A program made the position numbers and the translations under genes. This document shows positions 53,726 through 62,829 of a stretch of 64,000 nucleotides of DNA, in pieces; the first letter of the stretch is position 1, and the number at the start of each line of letters is the position of its first letter. The notes beneath the pieces are model-generated. The model did no database searches, was not told the origin of the DNA, and saw only the letters and a list, made by a program, of their open reading frames with translations. This stretch comes from Desulfovermiculus halophilus DSM 18834 (GTDB lineage Bacteria; Desulfobacterota; Desulfovibrionia; Desulfovibrionales; Desulfothermaceae), in assembly GCF_000620765.1 (NCBI RefSeq), contig NZ_JIAK01000017.1, forward strand, positions 1 to 64,000, written 5' to 3'.

Positions 53726-54772
53726 ATGAAGAAAACAGCCGTATGCGCGATGCTGCTTGGGGCATGGATCGTGGGGCTCTGTATACCGGGCACGGTCTGG
53801 GCTGGATCCCATTCCTTGACCTACAGCAGCTTTTTTCCTCCCAGCCATGTCCAGAGCAAGCTGGCTAAAGCGTGGTGCGAGGAAGTCAAGGAGCGAACCG
53901 GGGGAAAGGTTTCCATCTATTTCTACCCAGGCCAGACCCTGACCAAGGCCGATCAGACCTACGACGGGGTGGTCACCGGGCGCTCGGACATCGGGATGTC
54001 CTGTCTGCTGTACACCCGGGGGCGATTTCCGCTCATGGATGTGATCAATCTTCCATTCGGCAATCCCAGCGGAGAGTTCGCCACCGCAGCCTTTAATGAA
54101 CTGTATGACAAATTCCAGCCGAATGAATTAAGCGACGTCAAGGTCCTGTATCTGCATGCCCACGGGCCCGGACTGATGCATACGGTGAACACGAAGGTCA
54201 GTTCCTTGGGGGATCTCAAAGGACTCAAGCTGCGCTGTCCTGGGTCTGTTGCCGAGACGGTGAAGGCCTTGGGAGCGGTGCCGGTGACCATGCCCATGCC
54301 GGAAGTGTATCAGGCCCTGCAAAAGGGTGTGGTCGACGGAGCGGTCTATCCCCTGGAGACTCATCAAGGCTGGAAGATGGGGGAAGCCGTGGATTTTACC
54401 ACCGCCAATTACTCCACAGCCTATTCGGTGGGTTTTTTTGTGGTCATGAACTCCCAAAAATGGAACGCGTTGCCCGCTGAGATTCAGGAGACCATAGAGG
54501 AGATCAATGCCGAATGGGCGGTCAAGCACGGCAAGGCCTGGGACCGAAGCGATATGGAGGGCGTGCGCTTTACCCTGCGGGCAGGCAACTCCATCCTGGG
54601 CCAGGGACCAAAGGAGGCCGACCGCTGGGCCAAGGCCGTTCAGCCGGTCTTTGACTCCTACATCCAGATGACCGAGGACAAGGGGGTGCCTGGAGAAGAG
54701 GCACTGTCCTTTTTGCGTCAATGTCTGGAAAAGTACAGGCAGGGTGATTTTGACAGCCAATACATGGAGTGA
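53726..54772 (+). CDS. TRAP transporter solute-binding protein (DctP type)
   Basis: A 348-residue periplasmic binding protein for a TRAP transporter. The signal peptide (about 1-26, ending TVWAG) is followed by the DctP fold: GKVSIYFYPGQTLTKADQTYDGV, GLKLRCPG with the Arg that binds the ligand carboxylate, and GVVDGAVYPLETH. The substrate is likely a carboxylate or related organic anion; compatible solutes such as ectoine or taurine are also possible for the family. The start follows GGAGGGG. dctQ overlaps its stop. Confidence 0.9.
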   Translation: MKKTAVCAMLLGAWIVGLCIPGTVWAGSHSLTYSSFFPPSHVQSKLAKAWCEEVKERTGGKVSIYFYPGQTLTKADQTYDGVVTGRSDIGMSCLLYTRGRFPLMDVINLPFGNPSGEFATAAFNELYDKFQPNELSDVKVLYLHAHGPGLMHTVNTKVSSLGDLKGLKLRCPGSVAETVKALGAVPVTMPMPEVYQALQKGVVDGAVYPLETHQGWKMGEAVDFTTANYSTAYSVGFFVVMNSQKWNALPAEIQETIEEINAEWAVKHGKAWDRSDMEGVRFTLRAGNSILGQGPKEADRWAKAVQPVFDSYIQMTEDKGVPGEEALSFLRQCLEKYRQGDFDSQYME

Positions 54773-55266
54773 TGGGGTTGAGAGCCATGTTTGGACCGGC
54801 CCTTGACTTTCTGGTCCGCTGGCTGCGGCGTGCTGCCGGCGTGCTGCTGGTGGCCATGATGGGCCTGACCTGCCTGGATGTGGTGGGCAATGCCTTCGGG
54901 CGGCCCATATTGGGGACCATAGAGCTGGTGGGCCTCATGGCCGCCTTGCTGCTGGCCTTCGCCCTGCCCTCCGCCCATGTGCACAAGGCCCATGTGGGCA
55001 TTGATCTGCTCCGGTCCAAGATGCCGCCCCGGCTGCGGCGGATAAATGATATGGCGGTGAATGCGGTCACGGCTGTCTTCTTCGGTCTTGTATCCTGGCA
55101 GTGCGTGCTCTATGCCCGGGAGCTGCGGCAGACCGGGGAGGTGTCCACCACTCTGAGGCTGCCTTTGGATTTTATCCTGGAGGCCATGGCTCTCTCCTGC
55201 CTTGTCCTGAGCCTGACCATGCTCCGGGATGTCTTGGGGGCCGGACAAAGAGGCGGGCATGGATAG
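54772..55266 (+). CDS. TRAP transporter small permease (DctQ type)
   Basis: A 164-residue membrane protein with four hydrophobic helices, the small TRAP subunit. The sequence TIELVGLMAALLLAFALPSAH and HVGIDLL is typical of DctQ. The start ATG overlaps the dctP stop (TGATG); an alternative ATG at 54787 begins the same conserved segment. It links the binding protein to the large subunit. Confidence 0.88.
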   Translation: MGLRAMFGPALDFLVRWLRRAAGVLLVAMMGLTCLDVVGNAFGRPILGTIELVGLMAALLLAFALPSAHVHKAHVGIDLLRSKMPPRLRRINDMAVNAVTAVFFGLVSWQCVLYARELRQTGEVSTTLRLPLDFILEAMALSCLVLSLTMLRDVLGAGQRGGHG

Positions 55267-56563
55267 CTTTGTGCTCACTGGATGTATCGGGGTTCTTGTC
55301 CTGGTGGCCCTGTTCTTCACCCGGATGGCCGTGGGCTATGCCCTGGCTGTGGTCGGGTTCGTGGGCTATGCCTATCTGACCAGCCTCCAATCCGCCCTGA
55401 CCCTGCTGTCCAGGGATATCTTCAGCGTCTTCTCCTCATATGAACTGGCCCTGGTCCCCCTGTTCGTGTTCATGGGTTATGTGGCCTACTATGCCGGGGT
55501 GAGCAAGCGGCTCTACGACATGGCCTATAAGTGGACCTGCGGGATCCGCGGCGGTCTGGCCATGGCCACCATCGGTGCCTGTACCGCCTTTGGTGCGGTA
55601 TGCGGGTCGACCACAGCCACGGCTGCAACCATCGGGGCCATCGCCCTGCCTGAGATGCAGCGCTACAAGTACGCCCACCGGCTGTCCGCCGGTTCAGTGG
55701 CCGCCGGGGCGGGCCTGGGCGCACTGATGCCGCCGAGCGTGATCCTGATTATTTACGGGATCCTGACTCAGATCTCCATCGGCAAGCTCTTTCTGGCCGG
55801 GATCGTTCCGGCCCTGTTCATAGCCGTCCTGTTCATGCTGGCCATCTGGGTTTTCTGTGCCCTGGATCCGGGACAGGCGGGCCGGGGGGAATGCTTTCCG
55901 TGGTCGGAGATGCTCAGATCCCTGGGCGAGATATGGGAAACGGTCCTGGTCTTTGTGCTGGTCATGGGGGGGATGTTTTTCGGCTTCTTCACCCCGACCA
56001 AGGCCGGGGCGGTGGGCTCATGCCTGCTTCTGGCCATTGTGGCCGTCCAGGGCAAGATGAGCCGGTCGAACTTCGCCAAGGCGGTCAACGACACCCTGAA
56101 TGTCTCCTGCATGGTCATTATTCTGGTCACCGGAGCGACCATTTTCGGTCATTTTCTTGCTCTGTCCCGGGTGTCCATGGAGCTGGCCAATCTGGTCGCC
56201 GAGCTGGCCTGGCCGCCCTGGGCCATTATGGCCGCCATCTGCGCCATCTATCTCCTGGCCGGATGCTTTATCGATGCCCTGGCCCTGATCACCCTGACCA
56301 TTCCGATCTTTTTTCCCATCGTGCTCAACCTGGGCTACGATCCGATCTGGTTCGGGGTGCTGATCGTGCTGATTACCCAAATGGGCATCATCACTCCCCC
56401 GGTGGGAGTGAACGCCTATATTGTCAAAGGCATTGCTCCGTACATATCCCTGCAGGATATCTTTATCGGCATCCTCCCGTTCCTGCTGGCCCTGATTGCA
56501 GGGACTGCGGTACTGATCGCCTTTCCCCAGGTGGTCACCTTTCTGCCGCACATGGTCCGGTGA
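55259..56563 (+). CDS. TRAP transporter large permease (DctM type)
   Basis: A 434-residue protein with about 12 membrane helices, the ion-coupled transport subunit; most TRAP systems use Na+. Typical blocks are the AFGAVCGSTTATAATIG segment, GAGLGALMPPSVILIIYG and GIITPPVGVNAYIVKG. The start at 55259 lies 8 bases inside dctQ with AGAGGCGGG upstream. Sodium dependence fits the Na+-type V-ATPase, but nothing in the sequence proves it. Confidence 0.92.
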   Translation: MDSFVLTGCIGVLVLVALFFTRMAVGYALAVVGFVGYAYLTSLQSALTLLSRDIFSVFSSYELALVPLFVFMGYVAYYAGVSKRLYDMAYKWTCGIRGGLAMATIGACTAFGAVCGSTTATAATIGAIALPEMQRYKYAHRLSAGSVAAGAGLGALMPPSVILIIYGILTQISIGKLFLAGIVPALFIAVLFMLAIWVFCALDPGQAGRGECFPWSEMLRSLGEIWETVLVFVLVMGGMFFGFFTPTKAGAVGSCLLLAIVAVQGKMSRSNFAKAVNDTLNVSCMVIILVTGATIFGHFLALSRVSMELANLVAELAWPPWAIMAAICAIYLLAGCFIDALALITLTIPIFFPIVLNLGYDPIWFGVLIVLITQMGIITPPVGVNAYIVKGIAPYISLQDIFIGILPFLLALIAGTAVLIAFPQVVTFLPHMVR

Positions 56564-56652
56564 GGCCGAGCGGCGGTGCAGAGATGCAGGTCGGGGAGTG
56601 ATTTTTCCGCGTGCACACCAATGCAAATCAGGATTGGAAAAGGATTGTCCAC

Positions 56653-58743
56653 ATGTCAGCTTTTGTTTTTGAGATCGGTTTGGAGGAAATGCCGGCTCGG
56701 TTTCTGCCGGATCTGGAGGCGGGGCTGGAAGATCTGGCCCGGGAACATTTGACCCGGGAGCATATTGACCATGCCGATGTTCAGGTCTTTTCAACCCCCA
56801 GGCGACTTGTTCTCTGGGTGGCGGAGATGGCCGCCATTCAGGAGAGCAGGTCGGAGCTGATCACCGGTCCCCCAAAAGCCATAGCCTATTCCGAAAGCGG
56901 TGAACTGACCAAGGCCGGACAGGGATTCGCCCGCAACCAGGGGGTGAACGAATCCGACATCTTTATCCAGGACACCCCCAAGGGGGAGTATCTTGCGGTG
57001 CAGAAGCAGGTCGGAGGCCAGAAGACCGAGGCCATCCTGCCCGGGATCTGCGCCCAGATCGTGGGCAAGCTGCCCATGCCCAAACGGATGCGCTGGGAGT
57101 CCAGCGGCTTTTTGTTTGCCCGGCCCATCCGCTGGCTTCTGGCCCTGCTGGACGACACAGTGATCCCGGTTCATATCGCTTCCCTGAACGCCGGACGGCA
57201 GACCTGGGGGCACCGGGTGCATGGTCCGGGGCCCTTGGAGGTGCCCCGGGCGGAGGAGTATTTCGATCTGATCCGGAACCAGGGGAGCCTGATCCTCAAC
57301 CGCCACGAGCGCAGGCAGATGATTCAGGAGACGGGCGACGCCCTGGCCCGGGACGAAGGAGGCAGTGTGGTCTGGAATGACTCCTTGCTGGCTGAGGTGG
57401 CCTCTCTGGTAGAGCTGCCCATGCCCATCCTGGGCCGTTTTGACAGCCAATATCTGGAGCTGCCCAAAGAGGTCCTGCTGACCAGCATGGAGAGCCATCA
57501 GAAGAGCTTTGGCCTCCAGGATGCCCAGGGGAACCTGCTGCCCTTTTTTTTGTGCACCCTGAACCTCAAGCCGAAGGATCTGGAACTGGTGCGCAAAGGC
57601 TGGGAGCGGGTGCTCAAGGCCAGGTTGGAGGATGCCGCTTTCTTCTGGAAGGTGGACAGCAAGGCAACACTGGAGCAATGGCTGGCAGAGCTGGACAAGG
57701 TGGTATTCCTCGGGCCCCTGGGGAGCATGGGGGACAGAGTCCGGCGTTTGCAGCAGGTCTCGGCGTATCTGACCGAAGGGGAGAGCCGGGATGTCCATGC
57801 CCACACCGTGCGAGCGGCGGCCTTGGCCAAGGTGGATCTGGTGTCTGAAATGGTCGGCGAGTTTGACAACCTGCAGGGGATCATGGGCGGGATCTATGCC
57901 CGGCAGAAAGGGGACCCGGATCCTGTGGCCCAGGCCATAGCCGAGCATTATCTGCCCACCGGTCCGGAGAGCGAGGTCCCTGCGAGCCTGGTGGGCGCGT
58001 ACTTGAGCATTGTGGACAAGGCGGATGCATTGGCCGGGTGCTTCGGGCTGAATATGATCCCCACCGGGACCCAGGACCCCTATGCATTGCGGCGCCAGGC
58101 CCTGGGTATTGTGCGCACGGCCTGGGAGCACAGGCTCCGCTTTTCCCTGGACAGTCTCCTGGACAGGGCGTTTGACGCCTATCAGGGGGTGGCCTGGAAG
58201 CTGGACAAAGAAGCCGCTCTGAGCGCTCTGCGGGAGTTTTTCGCCCATCGCATCCGGGCCCTGTGCACTGGGCAGGGGATTGGGACCCGGGTTGTGGATG
58301 CGGCCTTGAATGTGGGCTTCGACGATCTGTGGGCCTTTGAGCAGCGCCTTCAGGCCCTGGAACGATTCAGCCGGGAAAGCGATTTCGATCAGGCTGTGCT
58401 GACCTTTAAACGGGCGGACAATATCATCCGCAAGCAGGGCGACCAGGCCGGAGTGGATTTGCGGGCCGGATACCGGGAGGACCTGCTGGCCGAGCCCCAG
58501 GAGAAGGCCTTGGCCCGGGCCTTGACCGACATGCAGCCCCGGTGGGAACAGCTGTGGGCCGAGGAAGACTTTGACCAGCTGTTCGCCCTGTTACGGGAGT
58601 TGCGGCCGGTGGTGGACGACTTTTTTGATCACGTCATGGTCATGGCCGATGATCACAGCCTGCGCCAGAACAGGCTGAACATGCTGCAGAGCCTGGTGGA
58701 CCGCCTGTCCGTGCTGGCCGATTTCAGCGCATTGCAGATCTAG
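56653..58743 (+). CDS. glyS: Glycyl-tRNA synthetase beta chain
   Basis: A 696-residue tRNA-recognition subunit of GlyRS. The N-terminus FVFEIGLEEMPARFLPDLE, RFDSQYLELPKEVLLTSMESHQKSF and the C-terminal anticodon-binding domain (about 580-690) are typical. Its start follows AAAAGGATTG at 8-base spacing and begins MSAFVFEIG; a frame extension to 56611 is unsupported. It is separated from glyQ by the TRAP operon but may still be read through from it. Confidence 0.95.
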   Translation: MSAFVFEIGLEEMPARFLPDLEAGLEDLAREHLTREHIDHADVQVFSTPRRLVLWVAEMAAIQESRSELITGPPKAIAYSESGELTKAGQGFARNQGVNESDIFIQDTPKGEYLAVQKQVGGQKTEAILPGICAQIVGKLPMPKRMRWESSGFLFARPIRWLLALLDDTVIPVHIASLNAGRQTWGHRVHGPGPLEVPRAEEYFDLIRNQGSLILNRHERRQMIQETGDALARDEGGSVVWNDSLLAEVASLVELPMPILGRFDSQYLELPKEVLLTSMESHQKSFGLQDAQGNLLPFFLCTLNLKPKDLELVRKGWERVLKARLEDAAFFWKVDSKATLEQWLAELDKVVFLGPLGSMGDRVRRLQQVSAYLTEGESRDVHAHTVRAAALAKVDLVSEMVGEFDNLQGIMGGIYARQKGDPDPVAQAIAEHYLPTGPESEVPASLVGAYLSIVDKADALAGCFGLNMIPTGTQDPYALRRQALGIVRTAWEHRLRFSLDSLLDRAFDAYQGVAWKLDKEAALSALREFFAHRIRALCTGQGIGTRVVDAALNVGFDDLWAFEQRLQALERFSRESDFDQAVLTFKRADNIIRKQGDQAGVDLRAGYREDLLAEPQEKALARALTDMQPRWEQLWAEEDFDQLFALLRELRPVVDDFFDHVMVMADDHSLRQNRLNMLQSLVDRLSVLADFSALQI

Positions 58744-58796
58744 GATGCAGCCATGTCCGGGGGCAGGGGAGTCAGAGGGTACAAGCATCCAAAGAC

Positions 58797-58826
58797 TTGA
58801 CAAAGACAGCGCTTGTTGCGTACAGA
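58797..58826 (+). promoter_or_regulatory. Putative promoter of rpsT
   Basis: A consensus TTGACA box and TACAGA lie 18 bases apart, 68 bases upstream of the rpsT start and after the glyS stop. Confidence 0.55.
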
Positions 58827-58893
58827 TAACTCTTTCGTCCGCAACAATGCAATCCATGTATAGACAGATTCCAAGTGCAGGAGGTAATGCAGG

Positions 58894-59166
58894 TTGGCAA
58901 ATACTAAGCAGGCCCTGAAACGGCACCGCCAGAGTCTGAAGGCCCGGTCCAGAAACCGGGTGGTCAAGAGCCATGTGAAGAATGCAGTCAAGGCCGTGCG
59001 CAGCGCTGTACAGGCCAATGACCTGGATCAGGCCAGGGAGGCGCTGCAGCGGGCGAACTCAGTTCTGGACAAGGCGGCAGGCAAGGGAGTCATTCACAAG
59101 AACAACGCCCATCGCAGGGTGTCCCGCCTGAACAAGGCTGTGAACAAGATGGCCCAGATGCAGTAG
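58894..59166 (+). CDS. rpsT: 30S ribosomal protein S20
   Basis: A 90-residue basic protein that binds 16S rRNA helices at the base of the body. It starts (M)ANTKQALKRHRQSLKARSRN and ends in the usual helical bundle with KGVIHKNNAHRRVSRL. The start codon is TTG with GGAGG nine bases upstream; no ATG or GTG fits the conserved N-terminus. TTG starts are typical for rpsT in some bacteria, where they limit S20 level. It is followed by a terminator. Confidence 0.95.
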   Translation: MANTKQALKRHRQSLKARSRNRVVKSHVKNAVKAVRSAVQANDLDQAREALQRANSVLDKAAGKGVIHKNNAHRRVSRLNKAVNKMAQMQ

Positions 59167-59225
59167 CTGCATGCTGCCCAGCGGTTTATGAGGGCCGGGG
59201 ACAGCCGCAGACATACAGATGTATA

Positions 59226-59251
59226 AGCCCGCACTGACTGCGGGCTTTTTC
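59226..59251 (+). terminator. Intrinsic terminator of rpsT
   Basis: AGCCCGCA-CTGAC-TGCGGGCT followed by TTTTCTTT, 60 bases after the stop. Confidence 0.92.
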
Positions 59252-59256
59252 TTTGC

Positions 59257-59285
59257 GCTTCTTCGCCGTAGCCTGTGGATTTGTT
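59257..59285 (+). repeat. Family-1 repeat, left-end fragment K
   Basis: GCTTCTTCGCCGTAGCCTG and TGGATTTGTTG correspond to a diverged left end of family 1. It is directly downstream of the rpsT terminator. An unrelated GAAGATCC...GGATCTTC inverted repeat follows (to about 59322). Confidence 0.55.
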
Positions 59286-59310
59286 GAAGATCCTTCCTTG
59301 CGTTCGCCGG

Positions 59311-59949
59311 TCACGGATCTTCTGGGATCGGACACAACCTCTGCAGACGGTGCAGAAAATCATTCTTGGATCGGTATAAAATCGTGGCCAGCCCCTGCTC
59401 GGATGCTCGTTGGATATTGCCCTCACTGTCATCCACAAACAATGCGTGCTCTGCTTGAGCTCCGACCGCCTCCAGAACATCGGTGAACAGACTGGAATCG
59501 CGCTTGCTCTTCCCCTGATAGAAGCTGTTCACGACCCGGTCGAAGTGCTGGAAAAACCCGTGCCGTTCTTCCAGGATGTCCAGCCAGCCGACCTGATCGC
59601 TGAGAATGGCGCATTTGCGCCCGGACCTGCGCAGCCGCCGGACTATCTCCAGCATCCAGGGTCGAAGGACAAACCCGTTTAGAATGGTCTCCCGGCAGTG
59701 GTCGTTACCGGCCCGGAGGCCGGTTTTTTCCCGCAGTTCCCGCCAGAAAGCCGCTTCATCCGTTCGGCCCACAACGAATCCAGTGCCAAAGACCGTCTCG
59801 ATCCCAGTCTGGAGCATGAAATCGGGGTCAATGCCTTCGGCCCGGGCCAGTGAGCGCAGGCCGTTGACGAATCCTTCCTCTGCGATCACCCCGCCGAAAT
59901 CAAAGAAAAACCAGTCATACGGGCAGGGTGCAGAAGCTGTCTGGGACAT
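59311..59949 (-). CDS. HAD-superfamily hydrolase
   Basis: A 212-residue HAD-IA type phosphatase or dehalogenase-like protein. Motif I reads FFFDFGGVI, with nucleophile Asp17 and Gly where the second Asp usually lies, a variant seen in a subgroup of HAD-IA-v3 proteins. Motif II is ILSDQVG, the lysine is in KSKRDSSLF and motif IV is LFVDDSEGNI. The substrate is unknown. It follows nagZ on the same strand after a 49-base gap and is probably the last gene of the unit. Confidence 0.86.
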   Translation of the reverse strand: MSQTASAPCPYDWFFFDFGGVIAEEGFVNGLRSLARAEGIDPDFMLQTGIETVFGTGFVVGRTDEAAFWRELREKTGLRAGNDHCRETILNGFVLRPWMLEIVRRLRRSGRKCAILSDQVGWLDILEERHGFFQHFDRVVNSFYQGKSKRDSSLFTDVLEAVGAQAEHALFVDDSEGNIQRASEQGLATILYRSKNDFLHRLQRLCPIPEDP

Positions 59950-59998
59950 GGGTCAGTTCCTGTGCGGTTGTGTGAGCGTATCAGCCCCAATACGGGGC

Positions 59999-61204
59999 TC
60001 ATCGCCAACTGTGAGCAAAATGGCTGGTTACCGCCTCGCTGGACAAGGCCCCCTGAACTTTGGGAAGGAGGGCTGAGCGATTAGGTGTGAGCAGGCCGTT
60101 CTGCAGGGAGGTTTTCAGCTGCCGGATCCGCTCATAGGACTGCTGGATGCGGGAGGCTGGGATGCGGTTTTCACGGACCAGGCCGCTGATAATCTGTATG
60201 CACCGCTGGGCAATATCCGGCTCATAAACCAGGTTGTTGCCGAAGATGATCAGGTCTGTTCCGGCCAGGATGGTCCGTTCCAGGGCGGTCTTTAAGCTGT
60301 AGCTGTCCCGGATGGCCCCCATCTGCATGTCATCTGAGATGATGACCCCCTCAAAGCCCATCTCCCGGCGCAACAGGCGGTCCAGGGTCTCGGCGGACAG
60401 GGTGGCCGGCCAGTTCGGATCCAGGCGGGCGTTGAACACATGGGCGGTCATGACCATATCCGCGTCCGGGGACTGGAACAGCCGGGTATAGGGCTGGAGC
60501 TCTCTTTCTGTCCAGGTATCGGTGACATCGGTGAACCCGTGATGGGAATCCCGGGTTGAGCTGCCGTGGCCGGGAAAATGCTTCAGCGCGGTGAGTACAT
60601 TGTGCTCCCTGTGGGCGGCGATCACTTCAGCTGCGTGGCGGACCACAATGTCCGGATCAGCAGAAAAGCTGCGCCCCAGGCCGCCGATGACCGGGTTGTC
60701 CGGGGTGACGTTTACGTCCACCACCGGAGCCAGGTTCAGGTTGATCCCCATCTCGGCCAGGACGGCTGCTGTCTGCTCCGCATGCCTGCGGGTCAGCTCG
60801 GGGTGGTTGTGTTTTCCAAGCCGGGCCTGGGAAGGCCTGGGCGGAAAGCCGTATTTTTCCTTCAGCCGGGATACCTTGCCTCCTTCCTGGTCCACGGCGA
60901 TAAGCAGGGTGTCCTTGCTCGCGGCCTGAAGATCGGCGGTCAGGGCCTTGAGCTGCCCGGGAGAGGCGATATTTCGCTGGAAGCTGCTCCGGGCCACATC
61001 GTAGTCGAAAAGGATCACCCCGCCGACCCGGCCCTGGGCAATGTCATCAATGATCGGACTTGTCTTGTCCACTTCCAGGCCCCGGAAGCCGACCAGGAGC
61101 ATCTCTCCGATCATGGCCTCCAGGTTCTCGTTGTCCTGGGAGCTTGCCGAACATGGCAGTATGAGAAGCCCCAGGAGCAGGAGGCAGGTGAATGTTTTGT
61201 TCAT
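59999..61204 (-). CDS. NagZ-like beta-N-acetylhexosaminidase (GH3), exported
   Basis: A 401-residue GH3 enzyme. Catalytic features are KHFPGHGSSTRDSH with the His-Asp general acid/base pair (about 208-221) and the nucleophile Asp in ISDDMQMG (about 289). The N-terminal MNKTFTCLLLLGLLILPCSA is a clear signal peptide, unlike the cytoplasmic NagZ of E. coli, so it probably acts on wall fragments in the periplasm. It starts at the base following the SDR gene's stop; no ribosome site is seen, implying translational coupling. Confidence 0.9.
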   Translation of the reverse strand: MNKTFTCLLLLGLLILPCSASSQDNENLEAMIGEMLLVGFRGLEVDKTSPIIDDIAQGRVGGVILFDYDVARSSFQRNIASPGQLKALTADLQAASKDTLLIAVDQEGGKVSRLKEKYGFPPRPSQARLGKHNHPELTRRHAEQTAAVLAEMGINLNLAPVVDVNVTPDNPVIGGLGRSFSADPDIVVRHAAEVIAAHREHNVLTALKHFPGHGSSTRDSHHGFTDVTDTWTERELQPYTRLFQSPDADMVMTAHVFNARLDPNWPATLSAETLDRLLRREMGFEGVIISDDMQMGAIRDSYSLKTALERTILAGTDLIIFGNNLVYEPDIAQRCIQIISGLVRENRIPASRIQQSYERIRQLKTSLQNGLLTPNRSALLPKVQGALSSEAVTSHFAHSWR

Positions 61205-62758
61205 TTATGTTTGGGGTGGCTTGTCCGGCAGGGTGCACACCTCCCGGCTGCGGTCAAAAGGTTGTGGTCCGCGGATGATCGTGGCCTTGGTGGCTTTGGC
61301 CAGAGACCGGAGCATGCCCTTAAAGACCAGGCCGTGCAGGGGGTAGACTCCGTACCAGTAGGCAAGGCCCAACAGCCCCCGGGGCAGAAAGCGGGTAATC
61401 AGCCGGAGCTCACACCGGTCCTGGCCGAGGTCCACTATCTCCAGTTCCATGATGGCCTCCCCGGGCAGTTTCATCTCGGCCATGAGCTGCAGACGCTTGT
61501 TTTCTTCCAGGGACAGGACCCGCCAGAAATCCAGAGCGTCTCCGACCCGCAGGTCTGTGGACGTCCGCCGCCCCCTGGCCAGGCCGATGCCGCCGATCAT
61601 CCGGTCCATGAGCCCGCGCAGGGTCCACAGGATATTTGCGTAGCCCCAGCCCTTCTCTCCGCCCAGGCTGATGATGGACGGCCACAGGGCTTGCGGAGTC
61701 GTGGCCAGGGTTGATGTGTAGTTGCACTCCAGAACAGTCCCCCCGGCATAGGAGGCATCCCCGCAGGTCACCCACTCCGGGGGGGTGAGCTCTCCGGCGT
61801 CCGACCAGCAGGTGTCCACTTCCTGCTGCTTGATCTTCTGCAGGGCCTGGCGGATGGCCTGGCGGCAGGAAAGCAGGTTCTGGGGAATGAGCTCCTGGAT
61901 CCGGTTTTCCCGGCAGACGACCCTGTTGCGCAGCCCATCGATCAGAGGCTTGGCTATCCCGGCCGGGACAGGGGTAACCAGGTGGATCCAGGCCGCGCTG
62001 AGCTTGGGGGTGAGCAAAGGGACGGGAATGATGATCCGCTTGTGCAGCCCGGCTTCCTGGGCGTATATGTCGAACAGTTCCCGGTAGCTGACGATATCCG
62101 GGCCGCCGATATCAAAGGTTTCGCCGGTGGTGGCCTGCACTTGAAGACATCCGGTGAGATAGGTGAGGACATTGCTGACGGCTATGGGCTGGGACTGGGT
62201 AAACACCCAGCGGGGAGTGGTCATCACCGGCAGACGGTCCACCAGGTAGCGGACCAGCTCGAAGGAAGCGCTTCCTGCGCCCAGGAGGATGGCCGCCCGG
62301 AGGAAGGTGACTGGCACCGGGCCCTGGTGCAGGATGCGGCCGACTTCATGGCGGGAGCGCAGATGCTCGCTTAGATCGTCTGTGTCTTCGCCCAGTCCGC
62401 CAAGGTATATGATCCGCTTCAGACCGGTCTTTTCCGCGGCCCGGGTCATGTTGGAGGCCGCCGTACGGTCCAGGTCCTGAAACCTCCCGCCCTTTGCCTG
62501 CATGGAATGCACCAGATAGTAGGCGGCCTGGCAGCCGGACAGGGCCTGCTCCAGGGAGGACTGGTCCAGAACATCCACAGCAGCAAGCTGCATGCGCGGG
62601 TGCTGGCTGTAAGGACGGCAGGCGAGCTTGTTCACTGATCTGGCCCCGGCCCGGACTGTATAGCCCAGGTTCAGGAGGCGGGGAACGAGCCGGCCGCCCA
62701 CGTAGCCGGTGGCGCCAAGGACAAGGATCGGTCCGCCATCGGGATCAATGTGTGGCAT
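61205..62758 (-). CDS. NAD(P)-binding SDR protein with DUF2867 domain
   Basis: A 517-residue two-part protein. Residues ~10-300 are an atypical short-chain dehydrogenase, with the Rossmann motif GATGYVGGRLV near the N-terminus and YYLVHSM. Residues ~330-505 form a DUF2867 domain (GDALDFWRVL, YWYGVYPLHGLVFKGML). This exact fusion is widespread in bacteria and has no firmly known substrate; quinone- or lipid-related roles have been suggested. It is the first gene of a run with nagZ and the HAD gene. Confidence 0.88.
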   Translation of the reverse strand: MPHIDPDGGPILVLGATGYVGGRLVPRLLNLGYTVRAGARSVNKLACRPYSQHPRMQLAAVDVLDQSSLEQALSGCQAAYYLVHSMQAKGGRFQDLDRTAASNMTRAAEKTGLKRIIYLGGLGEDTDDLSEHLRSRHEVGRILHQGPVPVTFLRAAILLGAGSASFELVRYLVDRLPVMTTPRWVFTQSQPIAVSNVLTYLTGCLQVQATTGETFDIGGPDIVSYRELFDIYAQEAGLHKRIIIPVPLLTPKLSAAWIHLVTPVPAGIAKPLIDGLRNRVVCRENRIQELIPQNLLSCRQAIRQALQKIKQQEVDTCWSDAGELTPPEWVTCGDASYAGGTVLECNYTSTLATTPQALWPSIISLGGEKGWGYANILWTLRGLMDRMIGGIGLARGRRTSTDLRVGDALDFWRVLSLEENKRLQLMAEMKLPGEAIMELEIVDLGQDRCELRLITRFLPRGLLGLAYWYGVYPLHGLVFKGMLRSLAKATKATIIRGPQPFDRSREVCTLPDKPPQT

Positions 62759-62829
62759 GGAGATCTCGGAGGGTTTTTGTATGAAAATAATGCTCTAAGG
62801 TCTTGTTTTTACAGGATGTGTTATTTTCA

